DNA from: JAUIET01 sp045105115
GTDB lineage: Bacteria; Pseudomonadota; Gammaproteobacteria; Pseudomonadales; JAUIET01
Assembly: GCA_045105115.1 (NCBI GenBank)
Contig: JBGCDE010000036.1
Coordinates: 57,474 to 121,473, forward strand
Length of the DNA: 64,000 bases
Reading direction: 5' to 3'
Shown: one piece after another, positions 54,161-63,823 of the stretch
Position numbering within the stretch: position 1 is the first letter of the stretch
Layout of the letters: the number at the start of each line of letters is the position of its first letter
Notes under the pieces: model-generated
The model's database searches: none
Told to the model about the DNA's origin: nothing
The model's input: the letters and a program-made list of their open reading frames with translations, nothing else
Position numbers and translations under genes: made by a program

Positions 54161-56605
54161 TCAAATGTCGAGGTTTGAAACCGCCAAAGCGTTACTTTCA
54201 ATAAACTCGCGGCGTGGCTCTACCGCGTCACCCATTAAGGTAGTGAAGATCTGATCGGCGGCAATTGCATCGTCAATGGTTACCAACAACATGCGCCTGG
54301 TTTCCGGGTCCATTGTGGTTTCCCACAACTGATCAGGATTCATTTCACCCAAACCTTTGTAGCGTTGAATTGAATGACCCTTGCGGGCTTCATTCATTAG
54401 CCATTCCAGGGCCTGCTCAAAGTCTTCCACAGGCTTCACTTTTTCACCACGGCGAATTGTGCCGTCTTCTTCCATTAATGAGCCCACTTTATCGCCGGCG
54501 TCTAACAGAGTCTTATAGTCGTTTGAGTCAAAGAAATCCTGGCTCAGGTTATAAAAGGTTTCATTGCCGTGCGCTACAGATACGATCAATGGCAGAAAAA
54601 CCCCACGCTCTGTATCCTTACGTACGTTCACTTTGAAATAGCTGTGTTCGTTTGCACTAGGATCATGCAGTGCTTCTTCGAGCCCTTTGCACCACTGCGC
54701 CACACTATCTTCGTTAGACAGCTCACTGGACAGCAATCGCGGCAGATAAATCATCTTATGCATGGCTATTTGCGGGTATAAACGGCTCAGTCGCTCGGTG
54801 ACATCCTGGGCCCGCAAAAAGCTGTGCACCAATGTTTCCAGACCTTCGCCACTGATACCAGGTGCGTCTTCATGCACGTGTAAAGAAGCACCGTCCAATG
54901 CCGCTTGTAATAAGTGAGCTTGCAGCGCATCGTCGTCTTTCAAGTATTGCTGTTGTTTGCCCTTGGCAATCTTGTACAAAGGAGGTTGAGCGATAAACAC
55001 ATGGCCCAGCTCTATCAACTCTTTCATCTGTCTAAAGAAGAACGTGAGCAGTAGGGTACGAATGTGTGAGCCATCCACGTCAGCATCCGTCATGATAATG
55101 ATGGAGTGATAACGCAGCTTTTCAGGATTAAACTCTTCCGAGCCAATACCACAACCCAGTGCGGTCACCATGGTACCCACTTCAACCGACGACAGCATTT
55201 TGTCAAAGCGCGCTTTTTCAACGTTTAGAATCTTGCCTTTCAAAGGCAATATTGCCTGGGTACGACGGTCGCGCCCTTGCTTGGCCGAACCACCCGCAGA
55301 GTCACCCTCCACTAGGAACAGTTCTGACAAGGCCGGGTCTTTTTCCTGACAATCTGCGAGTTTGCCAGGCAAGCCGGCAATGTCCAAAGCGCCTTTACGC
55401 CGGGTCATTTCCCTGGCTTTGCGGGCTGCTTCGCGGGCTCTTGCCGCATCAATCATCTTGGAGACAATAGACTTAGCTTCTTTGGGGTTTTCCACCAGGT
55501 AATCGCTGAACTGAGCACCCATGGCTTGTTCTACCGCTGTTTTAACCTCAGAAGAGACCAATTTGTCTTTAGTTTGAGATGAGAACTTAGGGTCGGGTAC
55601 TTTCACAGAGATAATCGCGGTTAAGCCTTCTCTGGCGTCATCACCGGTTGTGGCAATCTTGGCTTTGTCGGCCATGCCTTCTTTTTCAATATAAGTGTTC
55701 AGCGTGCGCGTTAAACCGGCGCGAAAGCCCGCCAGGTGAGTACCACCATCACGCTGAGGAATATTATTGGTGTAGCTGAAGATGTTTTCCTGGAAAGAAT
55801 CATTCCATTGCATGGCCACTTCAACACTTAAGCCATCGTCTTGTTCAACATCAAAGTGGAATACTTCGTTAACCGTGGTTTTATTCTGGTTCAAATACTC
55901 CACAAAGGCCTGAAGGCCGCCCGCATAGCTGTAAAGCTCTTCTTCTGCTGAGCGTTCGTCTTTTAACAGAATACCAACACCGGAGTTTAGGAAAGACAGC
56001 TCGCGCAGCCGCTTACCCAACTGATCGAAATGAAACTTGATATTGCTAAAGGTGTCTGGTGACGGTCTAAAGTGTACTTCAGTGCCGCTGTGCTCTGTTT
56101 CGCCAATTTTCGCTAATGGCGCTTGTGGAACGCCGTGCTTATAGATTTGCTCGTAAACAATGCCTTCCCGGCGAATAGTCAGTTTTAGCTCAGAACTCAG
56201 GGCGTTCACAACCGACACACCAACACCGTGAAGGCCGCCAGATACCTTATAGGTATTGCTGTCGAACTTACCGCCTGCGTGCAACACAGTCATGATCACT
56301 TCGGCGGCCGATACACCTTCTTCGTGCATATCAGTGGGAATGCCACGGCCATCATCCGATACAGTGATCGATTCGTCCGGGTGAATTACCACGGTGATGG
56401 TCGAACAAAAGCCCGCTAAGGCCTCATCAATCGAGTTATCAACCAGCTCAAACACCATATGGTGCAAGCCCGTACCGTCGTCGGTATCACCAATGTACAT
56501 TCCCGGGCGCTTTCGAACCGCATCCAGGCCTTTGAGCACCTGAATACTGGAGGAATCATAGCTTTCCTCTCCAGACCCTTCTGAAGTATCGTTTTCGTCT
56601 GTCAT
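54161..56605 (-). CDS. gyrB: DNA gyrase subunit B
   Basis: ATPase subunit of 814 residues of the type II topoisomerase that adds negative supercoils. The GHKL ATPase part has ELVDNSIDEALAG and the GGLHGVGVSVVNAL loop; the Toprim part has LVEGDSAGGSA and TDADVDGSHI. The C-terminus includes the Gram-negative insert. Last gene of the dnaA-dnaN-recF-gyrB block. ATG 56605. Confidence 0.97.
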   Translation of the reverse strand: MTDENDTSEGSGEESYDSSSIQVLKGLDAVRKRPGMYIGDTDDGTGLHHMVFELVDNSIDEALAGFCSTITVVIHPDESITVSDDGRGIPTDMHEEGVSAAEVIMTVLHAGGKFDSNTYKVSGGLHGVGVSVVNALSSELKLTIRREGIVYEQIYKHGVPQAPLAKIGETEHSGTEVHFRPSPDTFSNIKFHFDQLGKRLRELSFLNSGVGILLKDERSAEEELYSYAGGLQAFVEYLNQNKTTVNEVFHFDVEQDDGLSVEVAMQWNDSFQENIFSYTNNIPQRDGGTHLAGFRAGLTRTLNTYIEKEGMADKAKIATTGDDAREGLTAIISVKVPDPKFSSQTKDKLVSSEVKTAVEQAMGAQFSDYLVENPKEAKSIVSKMIDAARAREAARKAREMTRRKGALDIAGLPGKLADCQEKDPALSELFLVEGDSAGGSAKQGRDRRTQAILPLKGKILNVEKARFDKMLSSVEVGTMVTALGCGIGSEEFNPEKLRYHSIIIMTDADVDGSHIRTLLLTFFFRQMKELIELGHVFIAQPPLYKIAKGKQQQYLKDDDALQAHLLQAALDGASLHVHEDAPGISGEGLETLVHSFLRAQDVTERLSRLYPQIAMHKMIYLPRLLSSELSNEDSVAQWCKGLEEALHDPSANEHSYFKVNVRKDTERGVFLPLIVSVAHGNETFYNLSQDFFDSNDYKTLLDAGDKVGSLMEEDGTIRRGEKVKPVEDFEQALEWLMNEARKGHSIQRYKGLGEMNPDQLWETTMDPETRRMLLVTIDDAIAADQIFTTLMGDAVEPRREFIESNALAVSNLDI

Positions 56606-56646
56606 AACTGTGTCCGTTAAATAAAAACGCGTTTACTCAAGCCACC

Positions 56647-57744
56647 TTATGGCTGAGATGAACTAATCTGCCCATGTTCCACGTGGAACATCTTTACTGG
56701 TGTGTCTGGTGACCAAATAGTCCCAAGCTCGCCTGGCTCTATACAGGTGATAAAACACTGCGCTTCGAGGGCTTCAAGCTCTCTGCACAAACGCTGCCTA
56801 TGATCTGCATCCAATTCCGAGGGCAAATCATCAATTAGAAAAAGACAGCTGCGGTGACCATCACCCCTCAGCATCTCTGCTTGCGCTAGTCGCAATGCAC
56901 AAACCAGTATCTTCTCCTGACCCCTGGAAAGCACGTCTACCGCTGCTTTCCCACCAATTCGAATCTTGATATCCGCCCTGTGTGGACCAGAACCAGTAAA
57001 ACCTTGCTGCAAATCTCTGGCGTGATGCTCACCAAGCACTTCCAATAAACCCTGATCTTCGGGCCAGCCCCTGCGATATTCCAGCACCACATCTTCAATA
57101 CCACAAATACGGGCAACGATCGGCTGAAAAATGGCTTGATAATCAGTTAGGTACTGTTTTCTACTAGCATCCACACTAACGCCGTGATCGGCTAATTCCC
57201 GATCCCAGGCCGCCAAACTCGACAGCTGTATTTTACCATGCCGGAGCAGTGAATTACGGTGCTTTATACACTTTTTCAAGGCCTGCCAATGCTCAAGAAA
57301 GCGATGTTCCACGTGGAACACTCCCCAATCCAGAAACTGTCTACGCAGCGCTGGGCCGCCTTCTATCAGATCAAAAGAATCAGCATTCAACAACTGAACT
57401 GGCAGCAGCTCAGCCAGGCTGGCCAGCGACCGTATTTGTTCACCGTCAATACGTATCTGCGCGACCTGTGTCCGACTGCGACTTACACCAACCTTCTTAA
57501 CGCCGGCCGACTTGGCGTCTTTTACCGCTGCAAACACAGTGGCACCATCAATAGTGTCTTGAATAACCGAACGCACCTGCCGGCTTCGGAAGCTGCGACC
57601 AAGGCAGAGCATGTGAACCGCCTCCAGCACGGAAGTCTTACCGCTTCCATTGGCACCATGGAAAATGTTCACCTGGCCAAGTTCATCCAGCCGAGCCGAG
57701 CTAATATTGCGTATCGACTGAATATCCAGCCGGTTAATTGTCAC
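56647..57744 (-). CDS. recF: DNA replication and repair protein RecF
   Basis: SMC-like ATPase of 365 residues that helps load RecA at gaps. Walker A is HGANGSGKTSVL, the signature LSRGQEKIL and the Walker B region LFLIDDLPSELD. Two copies of the ParB-binding palindrome lie inside the coding sequence (see parS entries), where the protein reads MFHVEH. Second of the three minus-strand genes between dnaA and gyrB. Confidence 0.96.
   Translation of the reverse strand: MTINRLDIQSIRNISSARLDELGQVNIFHGANGSGKTSVLEAVHMLCLGRSFRSRQVRSVIQDTIDGATVFAAVKDAKSAGVKKVGVSRSRTQVAQIRIDGEQIRSLASLAELLPVQLLNADSFDLIEGGPALRRQFLDWGVFHVEHRFLEHWQALKKCIKHRNSLLRHGKIQLSSLAAWDRELADHGVSVDASRKQYLTDYQAIFQPIVARICGIEDVVLEYRRGWPEDQGLLEVLGEHHARDLQQGFTGSGPHRADIKIRIGGKAAVDVLSRGQEKILVCALRLAQAEMLRGDGHRSCLFLIDDLPSELDADHRQRLCRELEALEAQCFITCIEPGELGTIWSPDTPVKMFHVEHGQISSSQP
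56675..56690. other. parS centromere-like site 1
   Basis: Perfect 16-bp palindrome TGTTCCACGTGGAACA, the chromosomal ParB-binding sequence known from Pseudomonas and relatives. It lies near the 3' end of recF, about 4 kb from the oriC gap. Confidence 0.93.
57305..57320. other. parS centromere-like site 2
   Basis: Second perfect copy of the same 16-bp palindrome, 630 bp from the first and also inside recF. Paired parS sites near oriC are normal for chromosomal partition systems. parAB genes are outside the window. Confidence 0.93.
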
Positions 57745-57786
57745 CGGTCAGGGTCTGCTTGCGCGGTTTGTACGATAAATACCGTG

Positions 57787-58890
57787 CTAGAGTCGCATCG
57801 GCATGATCACGTATTGGGAATCAGAGGCCTCAGACTCTTCGATCAAGGCACTGCTGTTGGAATCAGATAAGGTAATGCGCACAGTGTTATCTTCAATAAC
57901 CCCCAGCACATCAAGCAGATAGTTCACGTTAAAGCCTATCTCCAGAGCGTCTCCCTGGTAATCCACCGCTACTATTTCTTCTGCTTCTTCTTGCTCAGGA
58001 TTACTGGCCACTATTTGCAAGGTGTCTTGGCCAAGCTCAAGGCGCACACCACGGTATTTCTCGTTCGACAAAATAGCGGCACGTGCAAAAGCCCTACGCA
58101 ACACGTCTCTGTCACCGTGCAATAACTGAGTACCACCCTTAGGTAAAACACGCTGATAATCCGGGAATTTACCGTCTACCAGCTTAGAGGTCATTCGAAA
58201 CTCACTGGTTTCGGCACGTAAATGATTACGGCCAAGGCTCAAGCTGATATTGGCTTCGGCGTCTTGCAATAAGCGCGACAACTCAATAACGCCTTTGCGT
58301 GGCAATATAATCTGCTTCTCTTCACTGATACCGCTTATGTCATTTGCCTCGCACAAGGCCAAGCGGTGCCCATCGGTGGCCACCAGCTTTAAGCTGCTGG
58401 GCGTTAATTCAAACAACATGCCATTCAAGTAATAACGAACGTCTTGCTGCGCCATGGCAAACGACGTGCGATCAATCAAACGCTTCAGGCGCCCTTGCTG
58501 CACCTGAAATTCGCTTTGCTCGTTATCGTCTTCCACATTGGGGAAATCATCGGCCGGCAAGGTTGCCAGACTGAATCGACTGCGCCCGCTTTTAACAACC
58601 AGCTTCTGCTCGTCTTGGCTGATTTCAACAGTGGCGCCATCCGGCAGCGACTTGCAAATGTCGGTGAGCTTGCGGGCAGGAACAGTAATTGCTCCATCCT
58701 GACCGGCTTCGCTTAGCTCTACCCTGCCAAGCAGCTCTACTTCAAGGTCTGTACCCGTTAGAGTTAAGTGCTTGCCGTCCAGTCGCAGCAGCACATTGGC
58801 CAATATAGGCAGTGTTTGTCGGCGTTCTACCACCCCCACTACAACGTTTAATGGCTTAAGCAACGCGTCTCGCGTACACACGAATTTCAT
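57787..58890 (-). CDS. dnaN: DNA polymerase III sliding clamp (beta subunit)
   Basis: Ring-forming clamp subunit of 367 residues with three similar domains (about 1-120, 128-245, 246-367). It has a typical C-terminus ending VIMPMRL, part of the binding pocket for polymerases and Hda. Encoded 43 bases downstream of dnaA on the same strand. Confidence 0.97.
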   Translation of the reverse strand: MKFVCTRDALLKPLNVVVGVVERRQTLPILANVLLRLDGKHLTLTGTDLEVELLGRVELSEAGQDGAITVPARKLTDICKSLPDGATVEISQDEQKLVVKSGRSRFSLATLPADDFPNVEDDNEQSEFQVQQGRLKRLIDRTSFAMAQQDVRYYLNGMLFELTPSSLKLVATDGHRLALCEANDISGISEEKQIILPRKGVIELSRLLQDAEANISLSLGRNHLRAETSEFRMTSKLVDGKFPDYQRVLPKGGTQLLHGDRDVLRRAFARAAILSNEKYRGVRLELGQDTLQIVASNPEQEEAEEIVAVDYQGDALEIGFNVNYLLDVLGVIEDNTVRITLSDSNSSALIEESEASDSQYVIMPMRL

Positions 58891-58933
58891 GATCAGTTCC
58901 TGGTTGGTGTTTTGCTCGCAGTGGCTATTTTGC

Positions 58934-60535
58934 TTAGGTTGTCAGCAACCGCAACAAGTTTTTGTAATCTTCGCTCACATCGTTGTCAGATTCACGCAAT
59001 TCGGCAATTTTACGGCAAGCATGCAGCACCGTGGTGTGGTCTTTGCCGCCAAAGGCGTTGCCAATTTCTGGCAAGCTATGATTGGTCAGTTCCTTCGACA
59101 AGGCCATGGCCAACTGTCTGGGCCTGGCCACAGAGCGATTGCGGCGCTTAGACATCATGTCAGCAAGCTTGATTTTATAATACTCGGCAACCGTACGTTG
59201 AATATTGTCCAGGCTCACCTGGCGGTCTTGCAAGGCGAACAAATCTTTCAACGATTCCCGCACAAGCGCCTCATCTACGGGCCTGCCGTGGAAGTTAGCG
59301 CTCGCTATCACTCTCTTCAGCGCACCTTCAAGGTCGCGCACATTAGAGCGAACACGCTGTGCTATGAACAAGGCCACATCTTGAGACAAATCAACGCGTG
59401 ACTGCTCTGCCTTTTTCATCAGAATCGCGGCGCGTGTTTCAAGCTCTGGTGGTTCGATTGCCACGGTTAAGCCCCAACCAAAGCGCGACTTTAATCGCTC
59501 TTCCAGGCCTTTGATCTCTTTCGGATAGCGGTCGCAAGTAAGAATCATTTGGTGGCCGCCTTCAAGCAAGGCGTTAAAGGTATGGAAAAACTCTTCCTGC
59601 GAGCGCTCTTTATTGGCAAAGAACTGAATGTCATCAATTAACAAAGCATCTACTGACCGGTAGTAACGTTTAAAGTCATTAATGGCGTTCAACTGAATGG
59701 CTTTCACCATATCTGCCACGAATCGTTCGGAATGCAGATAAATAATTTTCGCGTTTGGATTCTGCGTTAATAAAGCATTACCCACCGAGTGCATCAAATG
59801 GGTTTTACCTAAACCGGTGCCACCGTATATAAAGAGTGGGTTATAGGCCCCTCCCGGATTATCCGCCACTTGCAGCGCGGCGGCTCTGGCCAACTGGTTT
59901 GATTTACCTTCAACAAATGACGTGAAATTAAGTGCGTCGATCAAGGCGTGTTGATGCTTAAGACTGCCTTCAACAGCCACCGGCTCAACAACCGGCGCTG
60001 GGCGATAAGGCTCTACGGGCGCTGCAGGCTGACCAAAGCCACTCAATGGCGCTGGCATATCCTCAAACTTTGCTGTCTCTTGTTCTTGCCCTTGCATTTG
60101 CAAAGCGGCGGCCGATTGCTCTTCCTCAGACACCCCCGACTCTTCCCACAAATTACCCTGCCCATTTGAGCGCGTGCGCGCACCAGGTTGCTGGGCAAAG
60201 GCTGGAACCGTGTCAACAACAGCAATTCGAGCGCTAGCGCCGTGCTGCAGCTGCCCCACTACCTCATTGATTCTGGTCAGGTACTTTTCTTCTACCCAAT
60301 CCTTTATAAAACGATTGGGCGCCATCAATACTAAAGCCAAATGTCGGTTATCAGGCATTAACGGTCGAATCCAGGTTACAAACTGCTGCCTGGGAAGCTC
60401 TGCCTCCAAGGAAACAAGTGCTTTCGACCACACCGCGGCGCTGTTTGAGTGAGAGTTGTCTGTTGCCTGCGAGTGACTAGCAGGCTCGCTGGCAGAGGGT
60501 AGGCGCGATGAAGAACCGGTGGGATTGGCGTGCAT
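58934..60535 (-). CDS. dnaA: Chromosomal replication initiator DnaA
   Basis: Initiator protein of 533 residues. The N-terminal domain I (about 30-105) is followed by an unusually long variable linker (about 105-200, rich in Pro, Ala, Gln and Glu). The AAA+ domain has GGTGLGKTH and LLIDDIQFF, and the C-terminal DNA-binding domain has GKDHTTVLHA. ATG 60535 directly borders the oriC gap. Confidence 0.97.
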   Translation of the reverse strand: MHANPTGSSSRLPSASEPASHSQATDNSHSNSAAVWSKALVSLEAELPRQQFVTWIRPLMPDNRHLALVLMAPNRFIKDWVEEKYLTRINEVVGQLQHGASARIAVVDTVPAFAQQPGARTRSNGQGNLWEESGVSEEEQSAAALQMQGQEQETAKFEDMPAPLSGFGQPAAPVEPYRPAPVVEPVAVEGSLKHQHALIDALNFTSFVEGKSNQLARAAALQVADNPGGAYNPLFIYGGTGLGKTHLMHSVGNALLTQNPNAKIIYLHSERFVADMVKAIQLNAINDFKRYYRSVDALLIDDIQFFANKERSQEEFFHTFNALLEGGHQMILTCDRYPKEIKGLEERLKSRFGWGLTVAIEPPELETRAAILMKKAEQSRVDLSQDVALFIAQRVRSNVRDLEGALKRVIASANFHGRPVDEALVRESLKDLFALQDRQVSLDNIQRTVAEYYKIKLADMMSKRRNRSVARPRQLAMALSKELTNHSLPEIGNAFGGKDHTTVLHACRKIAELRESDNDVSEDYKNLLRLLTT

Positions 60536-60606
60536 GTAAAGTGGGCTTTTATTAGTGTTGATGGTTTACGCTTGCTGAGCCGGCATTCTACTCTCGGTGA
60601 AGGCTT

Positions 60607-60615
60607 TTATCCACA
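60607..60615 (+). other. DnaA box 1
   Basis: TTATCCACA, a perfect match to the DnaA consensus, about 70 bases upstream of dnaA. Confidence 0.85.
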
Positions 60616-60734
60616 AAATTATTCGCCTGTGTGTAAATCGATTATTAGTATTTATTTAATACAAAACAATAACTTACGATGTTTATTTACAGGGCCGGGT
60701 GGAATATTGGAAAAAATATTTTTTTATACTCGGG

Positions 60735-60743
60735 TGTGTATAA
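60735..60743 (-). other. DnaA box 2
   Basis: TTATACACA on the minus strand, a perfect match to TTATNCACA, on the far side of the AT-rich stretch from box 1. Confidence 0.8.
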
Positions 60744-60996
60744 CTTGTTAGTAAGTTGTTATTAGCCGGTGTTAAAGCTGTCATTAACAGCGCTTGTGGG
60801 TGTTGCTGATTCACGGCTTTTTCGGCGGTTTATAACATTAACTACAAGCGCTAAATAGTTGTGAAAACACGGATTTTTTACGTTTTCCACATCACAGGAT
60901 AATCCGGATATCACTGTTTACAGTTCTCTTTAGCGCAGCGCCACACAATAAGCGCGCCAAGGCACTGTTTTGGTGTTTGCTGCACAAAAGTTCAAA

Positions 60997-61025
60997 TTGC
61001 CAATTCACAGCGAATTCTCTACAAT
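60997..61025 (+). promoter_or_regulatory. Sigma-70 promoter of rpmH
   Basis: TTGCCA (60997-61002) and TACAAT (61020-61025) are 17 bases apart, facing rpmH. The start site near 61032 leaves a leader of about 106 bases. Confidence 0.75.
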
Positions 61026-61137
61026 GCGCCCTCATTTTTTCCAGCCATTTCAACGAGCAACACGCCGTTCTGTATGGCCTGCACCGACTACGCAGTGTTT
61101 TGCATTGGCCGGTGTTCATAAGTAATCAGGTACTGAC

Positions 61138-61272
61138 ATGAAAAGAACCTTTCAACCCAGCGTTATCAAGCGCAAGCGTTCACACGGCTTTCGCGCGAGA
61201 ATGGCAACCAAGAACGGTCGCCTGGTCATCAAGCGTCGTCGTTCCAAAGGTCGCAAGAGACTGTCGGCATAA
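61138..61272 (+). CDS. rpmH: 50S ribosomal protein L34
   Basis: Small basic ribosomal protein of 44 residues, starting MKRTFQPSVIKRKRSHGF and ending KGRKRLSA, the full normal length. The first gene of the rpmH-rnpA-yidD-yidC-mnmE operon, expressed from a strong promoter in the oriC gap. Confidence 0.97.
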   Translation: MKRTFQPSVIKRKRSHGFRARMATKNGRLVIKRRRSKGRKRLSA

Positions 61273-61283
61273 TAATTGGTGAA

Positions 61284-61754
61284 GTGGCATCCGCTGGTTG
61301 TACTTCTGGTGAGCCCAGTGATTCGCCGGCCAGTTCTTCATCTGGCCAGTATGGCTTTACCAAGCATCAGCGCCTGCTGTCTGCCAAAGACTATAGCCCC
61401 GTGTTTGCCAAGGCTGACTTTAAGGTCTCCAATAAAACGCTTCTGATACTCGCCAGGCCGAACACGCTTGGCATCTCGCGCCTTGGCTTAGTTGTTAGCA
61501 AGAAAAACGTCCGTCATGCAGTTCAGCGCAACCGGGTAAAACGGGTAACGCGAGATTCCTTTCGCCACCAACAACACATACTTCCCGCCATAGACATTGT
61601 TGTTCTTGCCCGCCGCGGGCTGGGTGAATTATCCAACACCGAATTGCACTCTGAGCTAAATCGCCTTTGGAATTCACTGCTGGCCAAAGCCAGCAACAAA
61701 AAGACATATAAAGGAAGCAATACCCAGCAGCAGCAACGGCAATCTAATGGGTAA
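61284..61754 (+). CDS. rnpA: Ribonuclease P protein component
   Basis: Protein subunit of 156 residues that helps the RNase P RNA mature tRNA 5' ends. The RNR signature is RNRVKRVTRDSF, preceded by FKVSNKTLL and RLGLVVSKKNVRHA. The only usable start is a GTG at 61284, which adds a Ser-rich N-terminal extension of about 24 residues before the usual GFTKHQRLL. It begins 11 bases after rpmH and overlaps yidD by 8 bases. Confidence 0.93.
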   Translation: MASAGCTSGEPSDSPASSSSGQYGFTKHQRLLSAKDYSPVFAKADFKVSNKTLLILARPNTLGISRLGLVVSKKNVRHAVQRNRVKRVTRDSFRHQQHILPAIDIVVLARRGLGELSNTELHSELNRLWNSLLAKASNKKTYKGSNTQQQQRQSNG

Positions 61755-62037
61755 GTTAAAGACGATTATCAATACCGCGCTAATCTCGCTGATTCGTTGC
61801 TACAAACTATTTATCAGCCCGGTATTAGGCCCACACTGCAAATACTACCCCAGCTGCTCAGACTATGCGGTTGAAGCATTACGCCAACACGGTTTGTTAA
61901 CAGGCGCTCGTTTAGCCGCTTGGCGCATATTGCGGTGCAACCCTTTTTCGTACGGTGGTCACGACCCAGTGCCACCGTCAGATTGTTCCTGCGGCGAAGC
62001 CCACATGGCTGAGCTCACCTACACCAAGAGACCGTAG
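61747..62037 (+). CDS. yidD: Membrane protein insertion efficiency factor YidD
   Basis: Small membrane-associated protein of 96 residues with an amphipathic N-terminus and the family motifs CKYYPSCSDYAVEAL and RCNPFSYGGHDPVP, including three conserved Cys. It helps YidC-dependent insertion. Overlaps rnpA and abuts yidC with no gap. Confidence 0.94.
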   Translation: MGKLKTIINTALISLIRCYKLFISPVLGPHCKYYPSCSDYAVEALRQHGLLTGARLAAWRILRCNPFSYGGHDPVPPSDCSCGEAHMAELTYTKRP

Positions 62038-63810
62038 ATGGAAATTTATCGTTATTTTTTGATCGGCGCGATCATGTTCTGCGGCCTGGTTTTGATGACC
62101 CGCTGGCAAGAGTTTTCCGCCGTTGAGATGGATCAAAGCGGACCCAGCAGTTCACTGAGCAGCACTAACGCCGGTTCGGGTGTAGGGACCGCTGCAACCG
62201 CCGTACCCGAATTTGAAGAGCCAGCAACAACCGCCATGTCCAATACGCAATCATCTGTTGCACAGCTTGGCGCGGAAGACAGCGAAGGGCTTGAAGGTCT
62301 GGAAGACACCATTCCTGGCGCATCTGTTGATACCTCAGTACCTGTTGTTGAAGAACAAGTCAGCCAGGCCGAATTGATCACGGTGAAAACCGACACACTG
62401 GATATGCGCATTGATCCTTTGGGCGGCGACATAGTGTATGTGGCTCTGCCAAAGCACAAAGCCAAGCTGGACGAACCTGAGCTTTTCATCTTGATGAACC
62501 GCAACCGCTCAATGACTTATGTGTCGCAAAGCGGACTGGTTGGTCCGAACGCCACCGACAAAGCAGGGCAGCGGCCAGTATTCAGCAGCGCAAAAACCCT
62601 TTATGAAATGGCCGAAGGCAACGATGAACTAACGGTGACCTTAAGCTACACTGGGCAAGAAGGCGCAGACATATTAAAGCACTACCAATTCACCCGTAAT
62701 TCCTACCTGGTAAATGTTGAGTACCAGGTTAACAACCGCAGTGACCAGCCTTGGCGTGCCGCGATGTTTGCGCAGATCAAACGAGATAACTCTGAAGATC
62801 CTGGCTCCAACACGGGTGGCATGGGTATGGCCAACTATTTGGGCTTTGCTACCACCAGCGCGGATGAACCCTATATCAAGTTATCGTTTGACGACATTCG
62901 CGACAGTGCTTACAAGTACGAGCAAAATGGCGGTTGGTTGTCGATGGTGCAGCACTATTTCATCAGTGCCTGGGTACCACCAAGTGATCAGAAAACCACG
63001 TTCTCATCGGCGGTGACCAAATCCGGTTTTAACATCATGCGTATGACCAGCCCATTGCTGAGTGTGGCGCCGCAATCAAACGGTCGCATAGGCGCCCAAT
63101 TTTATGCAGGGCCGAAAGACCAATACGTACTGGAAGAAATTTCACCCGGGCTTGATCTCACGGTTGATTACGGTTGGCTGTGGTGGATAGCGCAACCCTT
63201 GTTTTGGGTGCTGACCTGGTTGCATGGTTATATTGGCAACTGGGGCTGGGCGATTGTTGGCTTAACCTTTTTGATCAAACTGGCATTCTTTCAACTATCG
63301 GCGGCCAGTTATAAATCGATGGCGAAAATGCGCGTAGTTGCACCGAAGCTTGCGGCACTGAAAGATCGCTACGGTGACGACAAGCAGAAATACTCGCAGG
63401 CAATGATGGAACTGTATAAAAAGGAGAAAATCAATCCTTTAGGCAGTTGCTTACCAATGCTGATTCAAATGCCGGTGTTCATTGCTTTGTATTGGACACT
63501 GATGGAAAGTGTTGAATTGCGTCACGCGCCATTCATGGGGTGGATTACTGACTTGTCGGCAATGGACCCTTTCTTTGTGCTGCCAATACTGATGGGCTTG
63601 AGCATGTGGTTTATGCAGAAGCTGGATCCGCCACCACCTGATCCTATGCAGGCGAAGATCTTTCAGTGGATGCCAGTGGTAATGACCTTCTTGTTCTTAT
63701 TCTTCCCGGCGGGTCTGGTTCTGTACTGGCTAACAAACAACTTGTTATCCATGGCGCAGCAATGGGTTATTACTCGGCAGATCGAGGCGGCGGCAGCGGC
63801 GAAGGCTTAG
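62038..63810 (+). CDS. yidC: Membrane protein insertase YidC
   Basis: Insertase of 590 residues. An N-terminal helix (about 5-22) and a low-complexity linker rich in Ser, Ala and Glu (about 35-115) precede the large periplasmic beta domain (about 115-380). The conserved five-helix core follows (about 395-580), with the hydrophilic-groove Arg in the loop after WGWAIVGLTFLIK and the C-terminal NPLGSCLPMLIQMPVF. The last gene before mnmE in this operon. Confidence 0.96.
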   Translation: MEIYRYFLIGAIMFCGLVLMTRWQEFSAVEMDQSGPSSSLSSTNAGSGVGTAATAVPEFEEPATTAMSNTQSSVAQLGAEDSEGLEGLEDTIPGASVDTSVPVVEEQVSQAELITVKTDTLDMRIDPLGGDIVYVALPKHKAKLDEPELFILMNRNRSMTYVSQSGLVGPNATDKAGQRPVFSSAKTLYEMAEGNDELTVTLSYTGQEGADILKHYQFTRNSYLVNVEYQVNNRSDQPWRAAMFAQIKRDNSEDPGSNTGGMGMANYLGFATTSADEPYIKLSFDDIRDSAYKYEQNGGWLSMVQHYFISAWVPPSDQKTTFSSAVTKSGFNIMRMTSPLLSVAPQSNGRIGAQFYAGPKDQYVLEEISPGLDLTVDYGWLWWIAQPLFWVLTWLHGYIGNWGWAIVGLTFLIKLAFFQLSAASYKSMAKMRVVAPKLAALKDRYGDDKQKYSQAMMELYKKEKINPLGSCLPMLIQMPVFIALYWTLMESVELRHAPFMGWITDLSAMDPFFVLPILMGLSMWFMQKLDPPPPDPMQAKIFQWMPVVMTFLFLFFPAGLVLYWLTNNLLSMAQQWVITRQIEAAAAAKA

Positions 63811-63823
63811 TGCCACACCACCC

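Larger units (their letters stand above)
60536..61137. other. Chromosomal replication origin region oriC
   Basis: A 602-base noncoding gap between dnaA and rpmH, the origin position in Pseudomonas. It holds DnaA boxes TTATCCACA (60607-60615, plus) and TTATACACA (60735-60743, minus), and a one-mismatch box TTTTCCACA (60883-60891). Between the first two boxes is a very AT-rich stretch (about 60638-60730) that could be the unwinding element. The rpmH promoter occupies the right end. Confidence 0.85.
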
